From Paraflavitalea sp. CAU 1676 (GTDB lineage: Bacteria; Bacteroidota; Bacteroidia; Chitinophagales; Chitinophagaceae), in the NCBI RefSeq assembly GCF_029223285.1, contig NZ_JARHUJ010000009.1, positions 372,001-436,000 of the forward strand: DNA of 64,000 bases, written 5' to 3'. Positions within the stretch are counted from its first letter, which is position 1. Each line of letters opens with the position of its first letter. Under the pieces are notes generated by a model, which saw only the letters and a program-made list of their open reading frames with translations, did no database searches and was not told the origin of the DNA. This document shows, piece after piece, positions 1 to 7,466 of the stretch. The position numbers and the translations under genes are program-made.

Positions 1-24
1 GGCTTCCCCGCAAGCGGGGAGGCC
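1..24 (-). terminator. Hairpin after the gene at 49-651
   Basis: A short GC-rich inverted repeat (arms CCCCGC and GCGGGG, extended by GGC/GCC) sits just past the stop of the minus-strand gene beginning at 651. The window edge hides any U-tract, so it is read as a transcription terminator from position and shape only. Confidence 0.5.
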
Positions 25-48
25 CTTACCGTCTATATCCGTCCCTGA

Positions 49-651
49 TTATTTAAGTGTAGTGAAATAGAAAACCGAGCCGCTGGAGTCTACGCGCACA
101 ATGATCTGCTTGTTATCCTTTTGCAGTTCTACAAAATAGTTGTCCGCATCGTCAAAAGGTTCGCCAAACAACAACATGTCGGTCTCGTTGGCCTCGTTGT
201 CGTCGAACAGGATCACTTTTTCGATGGTATAGTCCTTGTATTTCTTTTGGATATAATGTTGCCCGGCTACCGGTACGTCGGAGAATGTCTTCACCGCAGT
301 AGTACCTACCAGGTTGTTCATGATGTCATAGTAGGCCGTCGTCGTTTGACCGTCTTTCTCGAAAGTCGCTTCATCAAAATATTTGGTGCGCGACCAGGTC
401 ACGTCTGGCAGCACGCCAAAGTCGATGGCAAACTGCTCTTTCGATTGGTAGCTTACAGCAGGGCCTTCGAGCTTACGAAGTTCCCTGCGCGCTTCCCGTT
501 TCTCCTCGCGTTTTTCTTTTCGGGTTTCAACAGTATTATGAGTAGTGGAAGAAGGATCCTTGCTTAAACTTGCCAAATCTTCAGTAGGTTGGGCGAGAGC
601 TGCACTTGTTGTGCTTATGAATGCCAGAGCGGCAATAACCAGCGTTCTCAT
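49..651 (-). CDS. Secreted protein of unknown function
   Basis: A 200-residue protein with a clear signal peptide: a hydrophobic stretch at residues 4-19 and a probable signal peptidase I site after ALA near residue 20. Residues 43-62 are strongly charged and rich in Lys, Arg and Glu (KRE repeats), probably helical. The rest looks like a small beta-rich domain with no motif I recognise. It is expected in the periplasm or outside the cell. The gene stands alone between a 3' hairpin and the kinase gene upstream, about 190 bp away. Reality of the gene is well supported by the signal peptide; its function is unknown. Confidence 0.75.
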   Translation of the reverse strand: MRTLVIAALAFISTTSAALAQPTEDLASLSKDPSSTTHNTVETRKEKREEKREARRELRKLEGPAVSYQSKEQFAIDFGVLPDVTWSRTKYFDEATFEKDGQTTTAYYDIMNNLVGTTAVKTFSDVPVAGQHYIQKKYKDYTIEKVILFDDNEANETDMLLFGEPFDDADNYFVELQKDNKQIIVRVDSSGSVFYFTTLK

Positions 652-837
652 TGTTCTAAAATTTTAATGGTAATAATGAATTGCTGGAATAAAGCTACAG
701 CTGTTGAATAGCCCGGAAAAGCGGGAGTCGGCTAACAGGCAAAAACGATCGGCGACAGGAGGAATACGAAAGATTGCAATAGACCGGGCTGCTTTCCGAA
801 TGACTGTTTAGCTGTCTGGTATAAAATAAACGAAGTG

Positions 838-3033
838 CTACAGCGTAGAATAAAAATGGCGGGCTTCTTTTAGCGCAGGGATGCAGATATGCTGCACCGC
901 TTTGATGTTTTGCAGTATGGCTCCCTCCTCCCGGTCGTCCCGTTCCAGCTCATCCAGGAAAGGTTGCAGCTTTTCGGTAAGGCCCATCACCGACACCGAG
1001 GTCTTCATATTGTGCGCCAGCACCCGGATCATGATGAAGTCCTTACGGGAGTACGCAAGTTCCAGGCTCTTCAGGTCTTCCGGGATCATTTCCAGGAATT
1101 GTTCTGTAACTGTCTTTTCATAATCTTTATTGCCATTGCTTACGGCCTGCATATAGCCAAGATCGATATGCCGGTAGTTGTTTTGAGAAGCCGGGTACAT
1201 GGCTTTATTGCCCGGTGCTGGCAATTCACCCCCGCCGGTAAATTTATTGATCAGCCGGTATAGCTCTTCTTCCTGTATCGGTTTGGAAATGTATTCATTC
1301 ATCCCGGCAGCCAGGCATTTTTCCCGTTCGCCGGCCAGGGCATGTGCCGTCATTGCAATGATGGGAGTGGTAAGGTGTAAGCTGTCCCTGATGCGCGCGG
1401 TAGCCGTATATCCATCCATGCCGGGCATCTGGATATCCATGAGAATAAGATCGTAAGCCTGTGCCTCCAGCCGTTCAATGGCTTCCTTCCCATTGCTGGC
1501 CAAATCGAATGGCAGTTGCCAATAGCCCAGCAAGTGCCGCATGAGCTGCTGGTTGATCTCATTGTCCTCTACTACCAGGATGCGGACATGTGAAGGCACC
1601 GTGGTCCTGGATAACGGAGAGTTCCATTTTCCATTGGTGGCAATCGATTCGGTGGTGATCTTGTAGGGGATCATCAATTGAAAGCAACTGCCTTTATCCG
1701 GCTCACTGCTCACTTCGATCCTTCCTCCCTGCAATTCCACCAGGTCCTTCACGATCGAAAGACCCAGGCCCGTGCCTCCATACTTGCGTGTAATGGAATC
1801 TTCCGCCTGCCTGAAGCGCTCAAAGATGCCAGGCAGCTTGTCTTTTTCAATACCGATACCGGTATCGGTTACCTTGATGCTGAGCGCGATCGTATTGTCC
1901 TTGATGCCTTCATTGGTAATATCCACTGAAATAGAGCCATATTGGGTAAACTTCACCGCATTGGCGATCAGGTTCACCAGTACCTGCGTTAGCCGTGTGG
2001 CATCGCCATGCAGGGTGTCTGGCACATCGGCAGCAATAGTAGTGTGGAACTGTAATCCCTTTTCACGGATCTTTTCGAGAAACATGGTCTCCACCGAATA
2101 CATCATTTCCCGCACGCTGAAAGGCGTGGGCTCGATGCGCATCATGCCCGCTTCTATCTTCGACAGGTCGAGGATATCATTGATGATCGTGAGCAGGTTA
2201 TCGCCCGATCGCTGAATGGCCTGTACATAGTCCTGTGAAATGGGGTCCTGTTCACGTTTTCGCAACAAGCTGGTGAAGCCCAGTATGGCATTCATCGGCG
2301 TGCGTATCTCGTGGCTCATATTGGCCATGAAGTTTTCCTTGATGCGCGCCGCTTCCCGCACTTTCTTTTCCGACGCATCCAGTTGCACGATCAGCTCCTG
2401 CTGCTGGCCGATCTTGCTGATGATGAACCAGAAAAGCACGGCTCCGCTCACCAGTACCACAATGATCAGTATCATGCCAGCCGTGCGGGCTTCCCGACCA
2501 TTCCGGTCCATGTCTTCTGTAAGCACGGCTAATAAGGTCTGGCGGCTGCTGTCGATCATATGCGCTGTTGTGGCGATATCATGCGTCAGCCGCTTGTTGA
2601 TCGGTGTCGCAAACAATGCCTCTGCGGCAGGGCGGCCCGCCTGGTGAAAGGTGTCGATGATCCGGTGACTGATCGCCAGCTTCATCCGCACCAGCGAATC
2701 CAGCGCATCGATGTATTTCACGGTACTGTCATCGTCATTGATATTCTGCAACATGCCCAGGTCGCGCTCCGCTTCCGTTACCTGGTGTTCGATATTTTCG
2801 ATATTCACGGTGTCGTTGGAGCTGATGGTGTGCAATACGCCGTTCTCAATAGCATGAACGCTTTTTTCCAGGGTCCTTAGTTCATTGCCGATCCGGAACT
2901 CCTGTAGCAGGCGCTCATTGCCATCGATCAACCCATTGATGTTTGTTGCAGAATTGTATTGCAGGTAGATTAACAGTAAGTTGCCCGCAATAAAGGCAGC
3001 CAGTATATAATAGATGATTTTTTTACTGGTCAT
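838..3033 (-). CDS. Hybrid sensor histidine kinase with receiver and Hpt domains
   Basis: A 731-residue inner-membrane phosphorelay protein. Membrane segments near residues 7-24 and 186-205 bracket a helical periplasmic sensor of about 160 residues (four-helix-bundle, CHASE3-like in character). HisKA follows with the phospho-accepting His241 in HEIRTPMNAILGF, then a HATPase with an N box near 354-360 and glycine boxes DTGIGI (390-395) and GGTGLGLSI (419-427). A receiver domain (484-597) has the acceptor Asp533, and a C-terminal Hpt domain has His674 in AHNMKTS. All relay residues are present. There is no DNA-binding output, so the signal must pass to a separate regulator; the LytTR gene 400 bp upstream is a candidate partner, by proximity only. 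The input signal is unknown. Confidence 0.93.
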   Translation of the reverse strand: MTSKKIIYYILAAFIAGNLLLIYLQYNSATNINGLIDGNERLLQEFRIGNELRTLEKSVHAIENGVLHTISSNDTVNIENIEHQVTEAERDLGMLQNINDDDSTVKYIDALDSLVRMKLAISHRIIDTFHQAGRPAAEALFATPINKRLTHDIATTAHMIDSSRQTLLAVLTEDMDRNGREARTAGMILIIVVLVSGAVLFWFIISKIGQQQELIVQLDASEKKVREAARIKENFMANMSHEIRTPMNAILGFTSLLRKREQDPISQDYVQAIQRSGDNLLTIINDILDLSKIEAGMMRIEPTPFSVREMMYSVETMFLEKIREKGLQFHTTIAADVPDTLHGDATRLTQVLVNLIANAVKFTQYGSISVDITNEGIKDNTIALSIKVTDTGIGIEKDKLPGIFERFRQAEDSITRKYGGTGLGLSIVKDLVELQGGRIEVSSEPDKGSCFQLMIPYKITTESIATNGKWNSPLSRTTVPSHVRILVVEDNEINQQLMRHLLGYWQLPFDLASNGKEAIERLEAQAYDLILMDIQMPGMDGYTATARIRDSLHLTTPIIAMTAHALAGEREKCLAAGMNEYISKPIQEEELYRLINKFTGGGELPAPGNKAMYPASQNNYRHIDLGYMQAVSNGNKDYEKTVTEQFLEMIPEDLKSLELAYSRKDFIMIRVLAHNMKTSVSVMGLTEKLQPFLDELERDDREEGAILQNIKAVQHICIPALKEARHFYSTL

Positions 3034-3069
3034 TACCGGAGAATATTATGCTAATGTAGTGTAAAACGG

Positions 3070-3177
3070 TCAACCACGCTTGTGCCGGCTCCTATGGGCC
3101 GTCTTCCTGTACAACAACACAAGCCCGATCAGTAACAGGGTGTCGGCGATGAATAATATAATGGAGAATGACTTCAT
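3070..3177 (-). CDS. Possible 35-residue single-span membrane peptide
   Basis: A short frame with ATG at 3177 and TGA at 3070-3072 gives 35 residues: MKSF, a hydrophobic span of about 18 residues, then a very basic tail (Arg, Lys, His), i.e. a typical N-out/C-in small membrane protein. It ends 36 bp before the histidine kinase start on the same strand and could be translated from its leader. Amino-acid composition supports coding, but such a short frame can arise by chance. A U-rich terminator lies immediately upstream, so its promoter would have to be very close or readthrough would be needed. Confidence 0.35.
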   Translation of the reverse strand: MKSFSIILFIADTLLLIGLVLLYRKTAHRSRHKRG

Positions 3178-3183
3178 GGTATC

Positions 3184-3215
3184 TAAAAAAACAGGCCCCG
3201 GTAGAAACCGGGGCC
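3184..3215 (-). terminator. Rho-independent terminator of the LytTR gene
   Basis: A perfect 9-bp stem (GGCCCCGGT at 3194-3202, ACCGGGGCC at 3207-3215) with a 4-nt loop is followed on the minus strand by a run of seven T (3184-3190). It lies about 220 bp past the stop of the LytTR regulator gene and would insulate it from the kinase. Apart from this and the small frame at 3070-3177, I see nothing in the gene-free stretch 3034-3432. Confidence 0.7.
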
Positions 3216-3432
3216 GTAAACCAAAACTAACTGCTTATGAAAAAAAGATAAAGAACTAAATCGTGTAGCGTGAATTGCTGATGTAAAGTTGCACCAGATA
3301 CGGTTTCCGGCCAAGGGCAACACGGCGATCCGGTCAAATCAATCGGCGAATCGGACAAACCGATCGGTAAAGTCCGGCAAATTCCGGGTTATAAGAGGGC
3401 TCTATTTGTTAAGGAATTGAAAAGGCACCTTT

Positions 3433-4128
3433 TCATAAAATGTTCATCCGCTTGTTCAGTGCACTCCGGTAAGCATCGGCAACAGGTACAGGCTTGCCGT
3501 TTACGATGAGGGCCCCTTCCTGTATCGTGTCTATCTTGCTCACTGCCACTATGTAAGAGCGGTGCACCCGGAGAAACTGCCCGGGCGGCAGCCTTTCTTC
3601 CACGGCCTTCAGGGTGGTATGAATGGCGTAAAATTTACCGGGTGTATGCAGTTTTACATAATCGCCCATCGCTTCTGCATAGAGGAGTTCATCGAGGTTC
3701 AGCTTGCGCACCACATTCGAGTCGCGGAAAAAGATAAAGGAGTCCGGGGTGTAATTAACTACCTCCTGGTTGCTGGCCAGTATCTCCCGCACACGGTCGA
3801 TCGCCTGCAGGAAACGGGCCGGGGTAACCGGTTTCACTATATAGTCTGCCACATTCAGCTCGAAGGCCTCTGCAGCATACTCTTTTTTGGAAGTGGTAAA
3901 AACGATCACCGGGCGTTTGTCGCCCAGGTTGCGGATTAGCTCCAGGCCGCTCATGCCTGGCATTTCAATATCGAGGAGCAGCAGGTCCACCGGTTTTTCC
4001 TGGATCAGGTTCCAGGCTTCCACTGCATTCGTGCATTCTCCTTCTACCTGCAGGTCTTTTACCTGACTGGCCAATTGTTTCAGTGTAGTCCTGGCTATTT
4101 TATTGTCATCAATGATCAGGCAGTTCAT
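3433..4128 (-). CDS. LytTR-family response regulator
   Basis: A 231-residue two-domain regulator. The N-terminal receiver (about 1-118) has the acidic pocket DD at 7-8, the phosphorylation site Asp53 in LLLDIEMPGMSG and the conserved Lys near 109 (YIVKP). The C-terminal LytTR DNA-binding domain (about 130-231) shows the typical FIFFRDSNVVRKLNLDELLYAEAMGDYVKLHT and FLRVHRSYIV pattern (each element read in short pieces). It acts in the cytoplasm as a transcription factor. No LytS-type kinase is adjacent, unlike the pair at 51987-53782, so it may be phosphorylated by the hybrid kinase at 838-3033 or by a distant kinase. Confidence 0.93.
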   Translation of the reverse strand: MNCLIIDDNKIARTTLKQLASQVKDLQVEGECTNAVEAWNLIQEKPVDLLLLDIEMPGMSGLELIRNLGDKRPVIVFTTSKKEYAAEAFELNVADYIVKPVTPARFLQAIDRVREILASNQEVVNYTPDSFIFFRDSNVVRKLNLDELLYAEAMGDYVKLHTPGKFYAIHTTLKAVEERLPPGQFLRVHRSYIVAVSKIDTIQEGALIVNGKPVPVADAYRSALNKRMNIL

Positions 4129-4177
4129 ATACTAAATATAACTATTCTGGGCGTGCCTGCAATAGTGGCCGTAACCG

Positions 4178-5242
4178 TCAGCAATCTTCCAGGCTGCAAT
4201 GAATGCCGGCCGGCTCTACCTGGATGGTGGGATGATAAATGTTACGGGCAGAGGTGATGTCGCGGGCCTGCTGTAGTAATTTGCCCGCTGCCCGCATGTC
4301 GATAGAACTATCAACTACAAGATGAAGGGAAAGCACATTCTTTTCGCCATCCATGCTCCACAGGTGCACATCGTGTACAGCCTGTACGCCGGGCAGCATC
4401 AGCAACTCATTCACGATCGCCTGCGTGTCGACAGAAGCCGGAGCGGCTTGCAGAAAGATCCGGAGGGTGGCTATGATATTGCGTATAGCATTGTAGAGCA
4501 CAAAAATGGCAATGCCTACCGATAACAAGGGGTCGATCCAGAACCAATGGGTGAAATACATGATCACGGCGCCCACCAATACGGCAATCCATCCCAAAGC
4601 ATCTTCCACGAGGTGCAGCATGACCGCCCGTTGGTTCAGCGACTGTGGTTCTCCCGTTCGCAATCGCAGGATGGCCAGTCCATTGAATAAGATGCCGGCT
4701 ACTGCCAGCCACAATACACCCACGGTTTTAACCGGTTCAATCGCAAAGAAGCGCGGTATAGCTTCGCGCAAAATGATAACTGCTCCAATGATCAGTATTA
4801 GGGATGTGAGGAAAGCCGCCAGGATCGAAAACCTTCGCTTGCCATAGCTGAACATCGCCGTGCGTCCTTTGCTCGATTGCTTTTCCAGCACAAGGGCCGC
4901 AGCGATCGCAACGGTATCTCCCAAATCATGTATGGCATCGGAAATGATCGCCACCGAATTGGTATAAACGCCCCCAATAAATTCGATCACCGTAAATACA
5001 CTGTTCAGTATTAACGCTACCCGCATGTTCTTTACCACCGGGTGCACATGCAGGCCTACTCCGTGTTCATGAGCGCCGTGCGTACAACTTGCTCCATGCT
5101 CATGTTCACCATGCACATGACCTGCCAGCCCGGGAGAAGGATGGCTGTGCTCATGTTGGTGCGAATGTCCGTGATTATGGTTTGGAGGCTGGCTCAAAAG
5201 ATCATTGTTTGTTAATACAAAGTGAAAACAATTTAACCACAC
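4178..5242 (-). CDS. Cation diffusion facilitator (CzcD/ZnT-like) metal exporter
   Basis: An inner-membrane proton-coupled divalent metal exporter, probably for zinc or a similar ion. After a histidine-rich N-terminal arm (residues 21-68, many HxH and EH pairs, likely metal-binding) come six membrane segments. The transport-site motifs are HDLGD in TM2 (near 105) and HLVED in TM5 (near 211). A cytoplasmic ferredoxin-like domain (about 275-354) contains the usual HDVHLWSMDG. The start is uncertain: no ATG exists before residue 73, so a GTG at 5242, directly abutting the HxlR stop, or a TTG at 5197 is used. Gene contact with the HxlR regulator implies co-transcription from the promoter in the palindrome at 5631. 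Confidence 0.92.
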   Translation of the reverse strand: MWLNCFHFVLTNNDLLSQPPNHNHGHSHQHEHSHPSPGLAGHVHGEHEHGASCTHGAHEHGVGLHVHPVVKNMRVALILNSVFTVIEFIGGVYTNSVAIISDAIHDLGDTVAIAAALVLEKQSSKGRTAMFSYGKRRFSILAAFLTSLILIIGAVIILREAIPRFFAIEPVKTVGVLWLAVAGILFNGLAILRLRTGEPQSLNQRAVMLHLVEDALGWIAVLVGAVIMYFTHWFWIDPLLSVGIAIFVLYNAIRNIIATLRIFLQAAPASVDTQAIVNELLMLPGVQAVHDVHLWSMDGEKNVLSLHLVVDSSIDMRAAGKLLQQARDITSARNIYHPTIQVEPAGIHCSLEDC

Positions 5243-5608
5243 TTATTCATTGGTCATGACAACTTTCCGGTGTCTTAGCCCCCATACGGCCATGCTATCG
5301 AGCACCAAAGTGAGCGTTTTGCCCGATTTGGTGAGCTCATATTCCACACAAACGGGAATACTGTCGTAAACGGTTCGTTTTACCATACCATTCAGTTCCA
5401 ATTCCTTAAGTTCTTTGGATAACATCCGGGAGGTAATATTGGGGATGCAGCGTTCAATTTCCCGGAATCTTTTCTTACCAAATAATAAAGTTCCGATAAT
5501 CGGAAGTTTCCATTTGCCATTCAATACGTTGAGCGTATCATTGACGGCCAGGACGTATTCGGCAGAGCAGCTTTTAACATTTTTTAGCTCTTTCTCAAAT
5601 GTCGACAT
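5243..5608 (-). CDS. HxlR-family winged-helix transcription regulator
   Basis: I place the start at ATG 5608 (121 residues), because a TAnnTTTG-type promoter box at 5636-5643 leaves no room for the longer frame reaching 5707. The protein is a compact winged helix with the family pattern: CSAEYVL at 14-20, NGKWKLPIIG, KRFREIERCIPNITSRMLSKEL and a wing ending in YELTKSGK. Cys14, near the N terminus, sits where the family's redox- or electrophile-sensing cysteine (as in YodB and HypR) is found; Cys54 and Cys86 are additional. It likely binds the palindrome directly upstream, controlling itself, the metal exporter downstream and the divergent YceI operon. Confidence 0.88.
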   Translation of the reverse strand: MSTFEKELKNVKSCSAEYVLAVNDTLNVLNGKWKLPIIGTLLFGKKRFREIERCIPNITSRMLSKELKELELNGMVKRTVYDSIPVCVEYELTKSGKTLTLVLDSMAVWGLRHRKVVMTNE

Positions 5609-5630
5609 ATTGAGCAATATTTGTATATTG

Positions 5631-5699
5631 CTATACAAAAGTATACCGGTATACTTTTGTATAGTGCTTACTTTTGTATAGTAAAGGTAACTACTTTTG
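5631..5699. promoter_or_regulatory. Divergent promoter with 34-bp perfect palindrome and repeats
   Basis: Positions 5631-5664 form a perfect palindrome whose half is CTATACAAAAGTATACC. The element ACTTTTGTATAG recurs at 5670-5681 and a degenerate copy follows at 5693-5700. Each copy contains TACTTTTG, a match to the Bacteroidota -7 consensus TAnnTTTG: on the plus strand at 5652-5659, 5669-5676 and 5692-5699, and on the minus strand at 5636-5643. The operator therefore overlaps both outward promoters. This is the natural site for the HxlR-family protein encoded next to it, so autorepression plus control of the YceI operon is the simplest reading. Binding itself is inferred. Confidence 0.8.
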
Positions 5700-5749
5700 T
5701 GTCGCAAATCTGAAAAGAAGCCTTATTAAAGAACATTAAAATTCACCCA

Positions 5750-6325
5750 ATGTTTAAAGCAATTACAGTCGTAGCCGCCATTGCCTTGTTATCATTCACC
5801 CTGCCATTTGCAGGTTCTTACAAGATCGACAATGTACACTCCCGTTTTGGATTCAGCGTTACTCACATGAGTATTGCCACCTTCAACGGCAGTTTCAAGG
5901 ATTACAAATTGACCATCAATGCACCCGGTGCCGATTTCGAAAATGCTACTGTAGACCTTACAGCTGAAATAGCCAGCATCGATACCGACAATGGACAAAG
6001 AGACGAGCACCTGAAAGGCGCCGATTTCTTCGATGCAGCCAAATTTCCCCAGCTTACCTTCAAGAGCACATCCTTCAAGAAAGTAGCTGATAAGAAATAC
6101 AAAGTGGTAGGCGACCTTACCCTCCATGGCGTAACTAAAAAGGTAGAACTCGATGCCGTACACGTAGGCAACGCAGTAAACCCCCAAAGCAAGAAGGAAA
6201 TGGTAGGTTTTAAAGTGACCGGCGTTATCAAACGTTCCGATTTCGGTATCGCTACCGGTTTCCCCACAGCAGCCCTGGCCGATGAAGTGTCCCTGAACGG
6301 CGACTTTGAATTCACCAAAGACTAA
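5750..6325 (+). CDS. YceI-family periplasmic lipocalin-like protein
   Basis: A 191-residue exported protein with a signal peptide (about residues 1-20, cleavage near PFAGS). The mature part is a YceI domain: YKIDNVHSRFGFSVTHM at the start, the DNGQRDEHLKGADFFDAAKFP segment in the middle, LTLHGVTKKVELD, and a closing FGIATGFPTAALADEVSL. The family folds as an elongated beta barrel binding isoprenoid or long-chain lipid ligands, and is often linked to acid, metal or oxidative stress. It is the first gene of a three-gene operon transcribed away from the HxlR gene; the nearest promoter box is at 5692-5699. Confidence 0.93.
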   Translation: MFKAITVVAAIALLSFTLPFAGSYKIDNVHSRFGFSVTHMSIATFNGSFKDYKLTINAPGADFENATVDLTAEIASIDTDNGQRDEHLKGADFFDAAKFPQLTFKSTSFKKVADKKYKVVGDLTLHGVTKKVELDAVHVGNAVNPQSKKEMVGFKVTGVIKRSDFGIATGFPTAALADEVSLNGDFEFTKD

Positions 6326-6408
6326 TCCGGGTTTGTACCATAAAAATCAGCTGGAAGGTCAGCACATTTGCAGTATCTTCCGGCCAGATTAAAACTTAAT
6401 TACTACGG

Positions 6409-6942
6409 ATGAAAAAGATCGTATTATCATTCGCAACACTGCTGGCCTTAACAGCAGTGTTTGCCTTCTCGATAGCCAGCAGCTGGAACATTAAGAGCGA
6501 TTACAGTATCAAGTTCTCCGGCGAGGATGCTTCCGGTATCTTTAAAACCTTTACCGGTACCATCAATTTCGACGAAAAGAACCTGGCCGCCTCCAACTTC
6601 GCAGTGACGATCGATGTTAAGTCGATCAATACGGGTAATGGCATGCAGAACAAGCACGCCATCGGTGCCGAATGGTTCGATGCCGCCAAATACCCCTCGA
6701 TCGTCTTTAATTCCAGCAAGATCGCCAAAGCAGGTACTGGCTGGCAAGTCACCGGAACGCTGGAAATGCGTGGTGTAAAGAAAGAGATCACTATCCCCTT
6801 CGCTTTTGTACCCAAAGGCAATGAGGCCGTGTTCTCCGGTACCTTCAACGTTAACCGCAATGATTTCGGCATCGGTAAACCCGCATCCGGAACAGCAGGC
6901 GTGATCAAGATCGAAGTGTACGTGCCTGTTACTAAAAAATAA
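6409..6942 (+). CDS. Second YceI-family protein
   Basis: A 177-residue paralog of the preceding gene, also with a signal peptide (hydrophobic residues 4-22, cleavage near AFSIA). The YceI domain spans about 25-177 with SWNIKSDYSIKFSGED, GNGMQNKHAIGAEWFDAAKYPS and LEMRGVKKEITIPF. It is clearly diverged from its neighbour, so the duplication is old. It lies 83 bp downstream in the same operon and only 8 bp before the membrane-protein gene. It probably works in the periplasm with a hydrophobic ligand; the ligand cannot be told from sequence. Confidence 0.92.
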   Translation: MKKIVLSFATLLALTAVFAFSIASSWNIKSDYSIKFSGEDASGIFKTFTGTINFDEKNLAASNFAVTIDVKSINTGNGMQNKHAIGAEWFDAAKYPSIVFNSSKIAKAGTGWQVTGTLEMRGVKKEITIPFAFVPKGNEAVFSGTFNVNRNDFGIGKPASGTAGVIKIEVYVPVTKK

Positions 6943-6950
6943 AAGGCAGC

Positions 6951-7373
6951 ATGTTTAAAAGAGCGTTATTATTAGGTATAGTATCGGGCATCCTCGCCGG
7001 TGTAGCAGCGCTGATCTATGATAAAGTGTATTTCAGCACTACCCGCGTCGACTTCTCAAAAGTGACCAGCACGGTGTCGATCCTGGCAGCTACCCTCATT
7101 GGTGGCCTGCTGGCAGGTATCGGTTACTGGCTCCTTTACAAGATCATGAAAGGAAAAGGAGAAGTGATCTTCAACTTCGTGTTCGTCATCCTGAGCTTCG
7201 CCAGCATCCTCACACCGCTTGCGGCAAAGCTTCCCCTCGACATCGAGTTTCCCGAACTGTTCCCCGGCCTGGCCGTGCCAATGCACTTTTTCCCGGCACT
7301 CGCCTGGTTTACCCTCAAGCCATTATTCATTCAGCAGACTGTCAAAGATTACGACAAACCTGCGGGAGTTTAA
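6951..7373 (+). CDS. Small four-span membrane protein of unknown function
   Basis: A 140-residue protein with hydrophobic segments at about 5-22, 43-64, 72-92 and 105-123, consistent with four transmembrane helices. No catalytic motif is visible. The 8-bp gap to the upstream YceI gene and a terminator directly after the gene make it the last member of the YceI operon. A membrane partner beside YceI proteins recalls the cytochrome b561/YceI pairing in other bacteria, but this protein lacks recognisable haem-ligand histidine spacing, so I do not propose that role. Confidence 0.8.
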   Translation: MFKRALLLGIVSGILAGVAALIYDKVYFSTTRVDFSKVTSTVSILAATLIGGLLAGIGYWLLYKIMKGKGEVIFNFVFVILSFASILTPLAAKLPLDIEFPELFPGLAVPMHFFPALAWFTLKPLFIQQTVKDYDKPAGV

Positions 7374-7409
7374 TAAATTCGGTTACAAGAGGCACATGAG
7401 TATTAAATA

Positions 7410-7441
7410 AAAAGGCTGACCCATGCAGTGGTCAGCCTTTT
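7410..7441. terminator. Bidirectional terminator between YceI operon and oxidoreductase
   Basis: A perfect 12-bp stem (AAAAGGCTGACC at 7410-7421, GGTCAGCCTTTT at 7430-7441) with an 8-nt loop. A- and T-runs at the two feet allow it to stop transcripts arriving from both convergent sides. Confidence 0.88.
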
Positions 7442-7466
7442 CTTATTAAGTAGGTTCTTGTGTCTC

